Shown: piece by piece, positions 15,669 through 23,155 of the stretch
Position numbering within the stretch: the first letter of the stretch is position 1
Layout of the letters: every line of letters starts with the position of its first letter
From: Pseudomonas rustica
GTDB lineage: Bacteria; Pseudomonadota; Gammaproteobacteria; Pseudomonadales; Pseudomonadaceae
DNA length: 64,000 nucleotides
Direction of reading: 5' to 3'
Assembly (NCBI RefSeq): GCF_018336155.1
Contig: NZ_JAGYHF010000002.1
Span: 434,001-498,000 of the forward strand
The notes under the pieces: generated by a model
What the model was told of the DNA's origin: nothing
The model's database searches: none
The model's input: the letters and a program-made list of their open reading frames with translations, nothing else
Program-made: the position numbers and the translations under genes

Positions 15669-16637
15669 ATGGCTCATCTCGTCGAAACCATGGCCTACGC
15701 TGGCGCTGCTCCCTGGCATGGCTTGGGCAATCAACTAACCCAGAAACAACCCATTGAAATCTGGCAACGCGAGGCCGGCATGGACTGGAAAATCCAGGAA
15801 AGCCCCGTGCATTTCAAATCGGACAGCATCGGCACGCTGGGCGCTATCCATTCCTTCCCGGAGCAGAAGGTGCTCTTCCGTTCAGACACCAAGGCTCCGC
15901 TATCGGTGGTTTCCCAGCGCTACCACACCGTGCAGCCGCGTGAGGTGCTGGAGTTCTACCGGGATCTCACCGAAGTCTCAGGCTATGAGCTGGAAACGGC
16001 TGGCGTGCTCAAGGGTGGACGCAAGTTCTGGGCGCTGGCGCGCACTGGCCAGGGCGCAGCGCTCAAGGGTAACGACCAGGTCAACGGCTACCTGCTGTTG
16101 GCAACGTCCTGCGACGGCACCCTGGCTACCACGGCAACCCCGACCACTGTGCGCGTGGTCTGCAACAACACCCTGACTATTGCCTTGGACGGTACCAGTC
16201 GCGCGATCAAAGTGCCGCACAACACTCGCTTCGATCCGAAAGCAGTGAAGAAACAGCTCGGCATCGCCGTCTCGCAGTGGGATGAGTTTATGTACCGCAT
16301 GCGGACCTTGTCTGAGCGCAAGGTTCAGTGGCATGAGGCATTGGGCTTCTTCATGACAGTGTTGTGCGACGTAAGCCCCAACAGCAAGTTGCCTGAAGTA
16401 CTGCCCAACGAACGTGCGCTACGCAAAGTGCAGGCGCTGTATGAAAGCCAAGGTCGTGGCGCCACGCTGGCGTCAGCCAATGGCACTGCCTGGGGCCTGC
16501 TCAATGCCGTGACCGAGTACGTGGATCATGAACGCCGTGCTCGCAGCAATGAGTACCGCATGGACTCTGCCTGGTTCGGCCAGGGCGCGCAGATCAAACA
16601 ACGCGCCCTGGACACTGCCTTGCAGCTGGTCGCCTGA
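15669..16637 (+). CDS. DUF932 phage/plasmid-like protein
   Basis: The start at 15669 gives MAHLVETMAYAGAAPWHGLG, the conserved N-terminus of the TIGR03299/DUF932 family, about 322 residues. Also visible are VLFRSDTKAPLSVVSQRYHT and YLLLATSCDGTLATTATPTT, the family core with a VVCNN segment. Function is not established; the family travels with RecE/YqaJ-type genes and RadC on integrative elements, as here. A second DUF932-like gene lies inside the BREX operon (29345). A hairpin follows at 16661. Confidence 0.85.
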   Translation: MAHLVETMAYAGAAPWHGLGNQLTQKQPIEIWQREAGMDWKIQESPVHFKSDSIGTLGAIHSFPEQKVLFRSDTKAPLSVVSQRYHTVQPREVLEFYRDLTEVSGYELETAGVLKGGRKFWALARTGQGAALKGNDQVNGYLLLATSCDGTLATTATPTTVRVVCNNTLTIALDGTSRAIKVPHNTRFDPKAVKKQLGIAVSQWDEFMYRMRTLSERKVQWHEALGFFMTVLCDVSPNSKLPEVLPNERALRKVQALYESQGRGATLASANGTAWGLLNAVTEYVDHERRARSNEYRMDSAWFGQGAQIKQRALDTALQLVA

Positions 16638-16660
16638 CCGCTTACCTCCTCCACCCCATA

Positions 16661-16697
16661 ACGCCCGATCAGCCTGGTTGCTGATCGGGCGTTTTTA
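16661..16697 (+). terminator. Hairpin between DUF932 and yqaJ genes
   Basis: AACGCCCGATCAG pairs with CTGATCGGGCGTT, followed by TTTTTA. It is a good intrinsic terminator but lies only 19 bases before the next start codon, so it may act as an attenuator within the module. A second one of the same kind lies before the 17805 gene. Confidence 0.8.
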
Positions 16698-16716
16698 TGT
16701 CCACAAGGTGAACGCT

Positions 16717-17718
16717 ATGAAAGCTACTTCGTTGAGCCGCGCCAGCAAGCCGCGCCCAGCGCTGCGTTTAATCAGTACCAAGGAATTACCGCGTGAAGAT
16801 TGGCTGATGGTGCGTAAACAGGGTATCGGCAGCTCGGATGCAGGTGCTGCGGTAGGACTAAACCCCTACAAGTCGCAGCTGGAACTGTGGTTAGAAAAAA
16901 CCGGTCGCGACACCATGCTGCCAAAGGCTGATCCGCACGATGAAGAAAGCCCGATGTACTGGGGCAATGTGCTGGAGCCCATCGTGGCCTGGCATTACAG
17001 CAAGCGGACCAGCAAACGCGTACGGCGCATCAACGCCGTACTGCAGCACCCGGACCCGGAGCTGCCCTGGATGCTGGCCAACATCGACCGCGAGGTAATC
17101 GGTGCTGACGATGTGCAAATCCTCGAATGCAAGACAGCCGGCATCAACGGCGCACGTCTCTGGAAGGAAGGTGTACCGGAGTATGTGCAACTGCAGGTAA
17201 TGCACCAGCTCGCGGTCACTGGCAAGCAAGCGGCGGATGTGGCGGTATTGCTCGGTGGTCAGACGCTGGAGATCCACCGCATCGAACGGGACGAGCAGAT
17301 GATTGCCCGCCTGATCGAGCTGGAACGCAAGTTTTGGCACTACGTGGAGACCGATACACCACCACCTGCCGATGGCTCAGCGTCGGCTGAAATAGCACTG
17401 CGTGCGCTCTATCCGGAGGACAACGGCCAGACCGTCGATTTCAGTGACCGTGCTGGGTTGGCTGCGGCCTATCTGGAGCTCAAGGCAGTGCGCCAATCCA
17501 TCAGCGAGAAGGAAACGCGCGAAGCCCAGCTCAAGCAGATGCTGCAACAGGCAATGGGCGACGCTAGACGAGCGGAGTTCAGCCACGGCTTTATCAGCTG
17601 GAAGAAATCCAAGGACAGTACCGTACTCGACGTGGATCGAATGCTCGAAGAAAAGCCCTACCTGCAGGTTCGCTACACCAAGCTCAAGGAAGGCAGTCGG
17701 CGCTTTCTGGTTGGCTGA
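16717..17718 (+). CDS. YqaJ-family viral recombinase/exonuclease
   Basis: 333 residues, start ATG at 16717. The lambda-exonuclease-like PD-(D/E)xK motifs are visible: GIGSSDAGAAVGLNPYKS (about 36-53), the conserved Glu in WGNVLEPIVAWHY (near 88), Asp in ANIDREV (near 125) and ECKTA (Glu/Lys near 136-138). The C-terminal region (250-333) is helical and charged. It degrades 5' strands to prepare DNA for annealing recombination. It follows DUF932 and precedes the RDF-like gene, as in other ICEs and genomic islands. Confidence 0.85.
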   Translation: MKATSLSRASKPRPALRLISTKELPREDWLMVRKQGIGSSDAGAAVGLNPYKSQLELWLEKTGRDTMLPKADPHDEESPMYWGNVLEPIVAWHYSKRTSKRVRRINAVLQHPDPELPWMLANIDREVIGADDVQILECKTAGINGARLWKEGVPEYVQLQVMHQLAVTGKQAADVAVLLGGQTLEIHRIERDEQMIARLIELERKFWHYVETDTPPPADGSASAEIALRALYPEDNGQTVDFSDRAGLAAAYLELKAVRQSISEKETREAQLKQMLQQAMGDARRAEFSHGFISWKKSKDSTVLDVDRMLEEKPYLQVRYTKLKEGSRRFLVG

Positions 17719-17746
17719 CTCTCCCAAACTCAACCATTCCCCCCTG

Positions 17747-17785
17747 GCCAGCCCATGTAGTTCGCACTGCATGGCTGGCTTTTTT
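17747..17785 (+). terminator. Hairpin before the 17805 gene
   Basis: GCCAGCCCATG and CATGGCTGGC pair around a TAGTTCGCACTG loop and are followed by T6. As with the preceding gene gap, it stands 19-20 bases before a start codon, so it may regulate read-through. Confidence 0.75.
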
Positions 17786-17804
17786 CATTTCCAGGAGAAC
17801 CACC

Positions 17805-18713
17805 ATGCTCAAAGGTCTGGCTATTACACCGCCGGTACTCGGGCGAATTTCCATCGGTAAGATCATCGAAAAGAACGGCAAACGCCTGCCGGAGAAGGAT
17901 GACCAGTTCACCATCACTTCTCAGGTGCAAGGTAAGGACGGCTGGCTGCTGCACCCGCTCAACGATGAGTTGCGTAAAGGTCAAGAAGACAAGCTACGTA
18001 GTATCCCGGTGCGCCTGCTGTTCAACGAACCGGAGCTGAATTTCCGCGCCGACTACACGCTGTTTGATCGCCAGTCTGGCAGGCCGCTGTGCGTGGGCAA
18101 TGGCGAAACCTGCAAGCGCGTCACTCAGGACGGCATGCAATCACTGCCCTGCCCATCGCCCGATGCCTGCCCATTGGCCAAGGGTGGCGCCTGTAAGCCT
18201 TACGGCCGGCTGAATGTGCTGATTGGTGATGATGATCCACTGGGCAGCTTCGTGTTCCGCACCACTGGCTTTAACAGCATCCGCACCCTGGCTGCTCGGC
18301 TTCATTACTTCCAGGCTATTTCGGGCAATCGGTTGGCCTGCCTGCCGTTGGAGCTGCGCCTGCGTGGAAAATCCACCCGACAGAGCCATGGCACGCCGAT
18401 CTTCTACGTAGACCTGACGGTGCGTAGTGGCGTCGACATGAGTGAAGCGCTGCGGGTTGCTAATGAGTTGGATGAACAACGGCAAAACGCCGGTTTCGAT
18501 CAATCCGCCCTAGATGAGGCGGCACGACGTGGCTTCGGCAACGGCGCGTTCGAGGACAGCGAAGAAGACAGCGGCGCGGTGATTGAGGAGTTCTTTTCAG
18601 TCGAAGGCGGCGCTGAGAAGCCATCGTCCAAACCTACACAACAGCAATCAAGCAAACCCAGCCTGGCTGAAAAGCTTGAAAGCCAATGCCAGCAACAACC
18701 CCTTAACGCCTAA
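17805..18713 (+). CDS. Metal-binding, recombination-directionality-factor-like protein of integrative elements
   Basis: 302 residues. The N-terminal 150 residues resemble proteins annotated in Pseudomonas islands as hydrolase or metal-binding protein, with GRISIGKIIEKNGKRLPEKD, a LCVGNGETCKR segment and a Cys cluster (CPSPDACPLAKGGACKPYG, about 112-130). A conserved domain follows (FVFRTTGFNSIRTLAARL), then a Gln/Ser-rich disordered tail. Related proteins act as recombination directionality factors for large serine integrases, but the element integrase here is of tyrosine type, so that role is uncertain. Confidence 0.55.
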   Translation: MLKGLAITPPVLGRISIGKIIEKNGKRLPEKDDQFTITSQVQGKDGWLLHPLNDELRKGQEDKLRSIPVRLLFNEPELNFRADYTLFDRQSGRPLCVGNGETCKRVTQDGMQSLPCPSPDACPLAKGGACKPYGRLNVLIGDDDPLGSFVFRTTGFNSIRTLAARLHYFQAISGNRLACLPLELRLRGKSTRQSHGTPIFYVDLTVRSGVDMSEALRVANELDEQRQNAGFDQSALDEAARRGFGNGAFEDSEEDSGAVIEEFFSVEGGAEKPSSKPTQQQSSKPSLAEKLESQCQQQPLNA

Positions 18714-18742
18714 AACCGGCCAGCCGGCCCATGGAGCAAGAG

Positions 18743-19240
18743 ATGAAATTGCACAAGCTTAAAGCCGGTGAAGCCACTGGCACCTATCTGGTCGAATCAC
18801 CCGTGAGCGAAGCCGACATTCTGATGATGGCTCATCAACTGGCCAGTCAACGTCTGCATCGGGGGCGATCGCTCACGACTCCCAAAGCTGTATTCAGCCA
18901 CTTACAGACGCTGCTGGGGAACTATGAGTACGAGGTGTTCGCCTTGCTGATGCTGGATAACAAGCACCGCGTGCTGCAGTTTCGGGAGCTGTTTCGTGGA
19001 ACCTTGGATGGAGCCAGCGTGTACCCCAGGGAGGTCGTCAAGGTTTGCCTGGAAAACAATGCTGCCGCAGTTATCCTGGTTCACAACCACCCGTCAGGTG
19101 ATCCGGAGCCTAGCCAGGCCGACCGTACCCTGACTCGCAAGCTTCAGGACGCACTGAACTTGATAGACATCCGAACGCTCGATCACGTCGTGGTGGGCAG
19201 TGAAGGATGCGTGTCGATGGCTGAACGGGGGCATCTATGA
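18743..19240 (+). CDS. RadC-family JAB-domain protein
   Basis: The ATG at 18743 is chosen because GGAGCAAGAG precedes it; an upstream ATG at 18731 lacks such a site. The JAB/MPN metallo-motif HNHPSGDPEPSQAD is intact (near 115-128), and the upstream FRELFRGTLDGASVYPREV segment is typical. The N-terminal helix-hairpin-helix domain of full-length RadC is missing, as in island-borne copies. It probably assists recombination or processing of element DNA. It overlaps the small membrane gene by 4 bases. Confidence 0.85.
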   Translation: MKLHKLKAGEATGTYLVESPVSEADILMMAHQLASQRLHRGRSLTTPKAVFSHLQTLLGNYEYEVFALLMLDNKHRVLQFRELFRGTLDGASVYPREVVKVCLENNAAAVILVHNHPSGDPEPSQADRTLTRKLQDALNLIDIRTLDHVVVGSEGCVSMAERGHL

Positions 19241-19419
19241 AAACCACCATGCTGGCAATGCTAAAACTACTTGGAGCACTGCTCGTGTTCGTCGGCATCC
19301 TAGTTGGCTGCATGGTGGGGCTGTTGCTGGTGATAGCAATGGTGCGCTTTCCACCACTACTGATTGCAGTGCTGCTGGCTTGCTGGATCTTCAACCGACT
19401 GCAAAGAAATATAAGCTGA
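19237..19419 (+). CDS. Small two-helix membrane protein (60 aa)
   Basis: It overlaps the RadC stop by 4 bases (ATGA). Nearly the whole protein is hydrophobic, with two likely membrane helices (LLGALLVFVGILVGCMVGLL and PLLIAVLLACWIF). No family recognised. It closes the rightward module. Confidence 0.55.
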   Translation: MKTTMLAMLKLLGALLVFVGILVGCMVGLLLVIAMVRFPPLLIAVLLACWIFNRLQRNIS

Positions 19420-19440
19420 CTACTTCAATGAGTGAACTCC

Positions 19441-19472
19441 CAGCGTGATCAGCTACCAAGCTGTTCACGCTG
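19441..19472. terminator. Long hairpin between convergent operons
   Basis: CAGCGTGATCAGCT pairs with AGCTGTTCACGCTG around a short loop with one mismatch. It lies between the rightward RadC module and the leftward DprA/BREX operon. T-rich sequence follows some 15 bases later. The gap 19420-19605 holds no gene. Confidence 0.5.
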
Positions 19473-19605
19473 AAGCGTCTGAACTTTTCTTTTTGCCTGT
19501 CGGGTCCTTGTATTCCGCTGCTGCAGTGCCGGTATACATGCAGGTGATATCAGTACTCAGCCTGCAGGAAAGTGCCGCTACGCACGTCCTCATGGGATTC
19601 GGCGA

Positions 19606-20952
19606 TCAATCGAGGCCGAGCCCCATTTGACCGGCAGAAGCACTATCTGAAGTTGCGCGAGGTTGACTCTCAGCGTTCGAAACTTTTAGATGTTGGTAAC
19701 GCACCGGTTTGGCTAATTTCTGTACTGCCCCCTCATCGACTGATGTCTTAAGCCACTCTGTGATCTGCTTCTTGGGCAACTCCCATTGGGCAACCAGCTC
19801 ATCAATCGTCGCTGCTCGCCCAAGGCGTTTCAGCTTCTCAAGGAAAAACTGATAAAAGCTCAATTCGGCAAGACCAAGAGAACTTTCATCCGATGCTTTG
19901 GTTTTTTCCCGGGACGGGGCAGTTACTAGTGAAGTTTGTAACTCTGCTTCTGTGCTGGTATGGCTCAGACTAGATAGCTCAACTTCCGTGGAAACAGCCT
20001 CGCTATCAAAAGTCCGTGGGGTTGTTGAATTAAGGGGCATAGACAAAGCCTGCACATCTAACTGCTCAGCCTCGCCATCCAACCATTGTCCACCTTCAGT
20101 CACGAGCATCCGATTACCGGACTGAGTATCCTGGTCTCTTTTTACCCAAAGAGGCACCCAAGCCTTTTTCAAATTTTCAATGGCCCCGCTCCAGGTTCCG
20201 CCCTTGATATCGGAACGAACCACAACCGCAGCGCGACTCAGACAGTAAATGTACTTGTTACGGGCCATGGCATTGCCCGCATTGAAACCGGCCTCGGGAT
20301 AGAACGGAGAAACCAACACGAGATTGTTATTCATCAACCCCTGCCTCCATTTACTGGCCATTGCAGCTTTCAGCAAGCTATCCGCCATAACACCTATAAC
20401 CGTTCCCTCCTGGAGCAATCCGCCCAGCATCGCAGCCTCATCTACTCCGCGAGCACCACCGGAGACCACAGACTGCCCAGCAACAGCAATTCGTCTCCCC
20501 AATGCCTTGGCATAATCCAGATCAGCCTCGCTTGCATTGCGAGCACCGACTACAGATACGCCACCCTGATTAAGCAAGCGCGCATTGCCGCATCCAAACA
20601 ACACAGGCGGCGCACTGTTTCGTAGCTGATGCTTAAGTAGTTTGGGGTAGTCGGCATCCGAGCGGGTTAGGACCCATATTCCCACACGACTCCATTTCTC
20701 TAGCGCCAGCGCCAGCGCATGACCACGCCCAAGCAACTGCTCGATTCGCTCCAGCGAGATTTTGTCATCCTGCCATCCCTGTAACACCCCGCACGGCTCG
20801 GATGTAACCAGATCAGCGGGGGTCTTTCCCTGCTCATTGAGCCAGACTGCAAAGCGCCCCCACTCAGTAGGGGTAAGCGGCTTTGCGTCGCCTACTGACT
20901 TCGAGAAGTAGGAAGTCAGCAGCAGAATGGCCTGAGTCGTGGTATTGATCAT
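19606..20952 (-). CDS. DprA-like Rossmann protein paired with the RecQ-PRTase
   Basis: 448 residues. The central domain (about 110-300) is DprA/Smf-like: VSVVGARNASEADLDYAKAL, VVSGGARGVDEAAMLGGLLQ and TVIGVMADSLLKAAM match the family motifs for the Rossmann fold and its conserved SGxARGxD loop. A Ser/Glu-rich linker (310-370) leads to a C-terminal winged helix (LGRAATIDELVAQWELPKK). Classical DprA loads RecA on single strands; relatives in defence loci sense or process DNA or nucleotides. It overlaps the RecQ gene by 4 bases and ends the leftward operon. Confidence 0.8.
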   Translation of the reverse strand: MINTTTQAILLLTSYFSKSVGDAKPLTPTEWGRFAVWLNEQGKTPADLVTSEPCGVLQGWQDDKISLERIEQLLGRGHALALALEKWSRVGIWVLTRSDADYPKLLKHQLRNSAPPVLFGCGNARLLNQGGVSVVGARNASEADLDYAKALGRRIAVAGQSVVSGGARGVDEAAMLGGLLQEGTVIGVMADSLLKAAMASKWRQGLMNNNLVLVSPFYPEAGFNAGNAMARNKYIYCLSRAAVVVRSDIKGGTWSGAIENLKKAWVPLWVKRDQDTQSGNRMLVTEGGQWLDGEAEQLDVQALSMPLNSTTPRTFDSEAVSTEVELSSLSHTSTEAELQTSLVTAPSREKTKASDESSLGLAELSFYQFFLEKLKRLGRAATIDELVAQWELPKKQITEWLKTSVDEGAVQKLAKPVRYQHLKVSNAESQPRATSDSASAGQMGLGLD

Positions 20953-23048
20953 GTCTTACTTGCCGTAGAGGAGATTGCTAGCGGATAAACCGGTCCACTG
21001 CCCACCCGCCGAAGCAGTGCAGCAATAACCGTCATAGTCCAGCCCGAATCGATCATGTCATCGATCAATAGTACTGGACCGGAAGGGATGCTTTCGCTTA
21101 CTGCGAACACCCCATCAAGATTTCGACACTGATGGAAACGATTGTTCTGCCACTTTTGTGGCTCATTTTTCTTGATCTTACTAATGCAGTCGACAAATGG
21201 GACACCCAGAGCAACAGCGAGCCTGCGAGCAAAATCAGGAACTAAGGTTGGATGCCCAAGGGAGGGCACGCAGCACACCCAAGCGGGCTCAGGAGTCGGC
21301 CGCCAGCGAGCTCGAATCATTTCGGCCATGGCCTGTACCAATGCTTCATCGAAATGTCCGATGTCCTTGCCGTCTGCAGCCAGCTCTCCCCAACCACCAT
21401 CGCGCCACTGCGAGAGTACACGCCCCTCATGCGCCTGCAGCTCCTGCGGCAGTCTGAACGGAAAGCCATATTGACGGAAAGCGTCCTTAGCGACTTCTTT
21501 CTTGGGTTTAATGGGGAGCTCAGCTTGCCGAATAAATCTTGCAGCCTGATGCACGAGAAGTTTGCTATCCACATCGGCGGGCACTAAAGCTTTACCAATA
21601 CAGTTGGCACATTTACCGCAATCCGCGTGTTCAGGGTCATCCAAAGCACTGCGCAAGAAAGCCATCAGGCAACGGGGCTCATCAAGATAGGCTTTGACCT
21701 GCAGCCACTCACGCTCACGTAATTCAGTGAGTTGCTGAATACGATCCTCGTCCAAGTCGAAATGAATTGGAGTTCGGTACCATTTGCTGCCTCCCTTAAT
21801 CAGCGGTGCAGGGTTTTCCACGCTAAGAATTTTAAGGATTTTTTCAATCTGCCCTTTGGCGAGATTGCTGTGCTCCTCCAACTCCCGGAGCGTCAGCCCA
21901 TCGAAATCAGCAAGTACACCCAGCAAGTGCCGAACTTGGCCAGAGGGTGGGAAAGCCGAACGCCGGAAGAAATCATGAATCTTCTCATCCTCGTCACCCG
22001 ACATCAGCAGGCCCAGCGAATAATCAATAGCACGCCCAGCACGCCCTACCTGCTGATAGTAAGCAACGATTGAGCCTGGTGCTTGGTAGTGGATGACAAA
22101 ACCGAGATCCGGCTTGTCATATCCCATGCCCAGCGCCGAAGTAGCCACCAACACCTTCATCTCGTTTGCCAGCAACGCATCCTCTAGATGCTGACGGTAC
22201 TGGTCACTGTTGGCGAATTGCTGATGCGATACATCACTGTGATAGGCCGATGCCTGAATCCCCTTGGCCCGTAGCCAGCGCGCCACCTGATCGGCATCAC
22301 GCTGAGTAAGGGCATAAATAATGCCTGTACCGGGCAACCTTGGAATATTCTCCGCCAGCCATGCCAGACGTGTCGCCTTATCAGATATTCGCAGATTCTG
22401 CAGCGCTAGACTTTCTCGCACCAAGGTACCGCGCACGATAGCGATATCACCAAACTGCGCCTGAATGTCTTTAACCACCCGGTCGTTAGCTGTGGCCGTA
22501 GTACCCAGCACCGGCGTATTGGCTGGGAGGAAACGCAGAATATTAACGATGCGCCGGTAGTCTGGCCGGAAGTCGTGCCCCCAGTCCGAAATACAGTGCG
22601 CCTCATCAATCACCATCAGCCCAATACGGTCCGCGATGGGCTGCAGGATATTTTCCATAAAGCCATCGTTCGCCAGTCGTTCCGGTGAGATCAATAAGCA
22701 GTCAACCTGATTGGCGAGTACAGCTCGGCGAGCCTGCTCCCACTCATGTGGATTGGTTGAGTTGATGGTGATCGCACAAATGCCAAGTCGGCGAGCCGCC
22801 TCTATCTGGTTACGCATCAGCGCCAGCAAGGGCGAGATGATAATCGTCGGCCCCTGCCCACGCTCGCGCAGGATGCGCGTGCTGATGAAGTAAACGGAGC
22901 TTTTGCCCCATCCTGTACGTTGCACAACCAGCATTTTCTTGCGCTGGTTCACCAAGGCGTCAATGGCCTCCCATTGCCCGTCCCGGAACTTTGCACCCTG
23001 ATCGGCGATAGCGACTTTAAGGAGTTGTTCGGCTTCGTCTTGTTTCAT
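20949..23048 (-). CDS. RecQ-like helicase fused to a phosphoribosyltransferase domain
   Basis: 699 residues. The SF2 helicase core (about 15-350) has Walker A QRTGWGKSS (43-51), IDEAHCISDWGHDFRP and motif VI QVGRAGRAIDY. A RecQ-type zinc cluster (LDDPEHADCGKCANCIGK, near 475-490) and winged helix follow. The last 130 residues are a ComF-like phosphoribosyltransferase domain with the PRPP loop VLLIDDMIDSGWT near residue 660. The fusion with a PRTase is unlike housekeeping RecQ. It is coupled to the DprA-like gene and lies 108 bases after BrxL in the same direction, so it is probably read from the BREX promoter. Confidence 0.85.
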   Translation of the reverse strand: MKQDEAEQLLKVAIADQGAKFRDGQWEAIDALVNQRKKMLVVQRTGWGKSSVYFISTRILRERGQGPTIIISPLLALMRNQIEAARRLGICAITINSTNPHEWEQARRAVLANQVDCLLISPERLANDGFMENILQPIADRIGLMVIDEAHCISDWGHDFRPDYRRIVNILRFLPANTPVLGTTATANDRVVKDIQAQFGDIAIVRGTLVRESLALQNLRISDKATRLAWLAENIPRLPGTGIIYALTQRDADQVARWLRAKGIQASAYHSDVSHQQFANSDQYRQHLEDALLANEMKVLVATSALGMGYDKPDLGFVIHYQAPGSIVAYYQQVGRAGRAIDYSLGLLMSGDEDEKIHDFFRRSAFPPSGQVRHLLGVLADFDGLTLRELEEHSNLAKGQIEKILKILSVENPAPLIKGGSKWYRTPIHFDLDEDRIQQLTELREREWLQVKAYLDEPRCLMAFLRSALDDPEHADCGKCANCIGKALVPADVDSKLLVHQAARFIRQAELPIKPKKEVAKDAFRQYGFPFRLPQELQAHEGRVLSQWRDGGWGELAADGKDIGHFDEALVQAMAEMIRARWRPTPEPAWVCCVPSLGHPTLVPDFARRLAVALGVPFVDCISKIKKNEPQKWQNNRFHQCRNLDGVFAVSESIPSGPVLLIDDMIDSGWTMTVIAALLRRVGSGPVYPLAISSTASKT

Positions 23049-23155
23049 AGTGAAAATCCTTTTCTTGGGAAGATTTCCTGGGAACGATTCATTTATTCAA
23101 CGCACTCTGACTGCCGATACTCCCAGATTCATGTCTGACTTGTTCGACACCGAAC

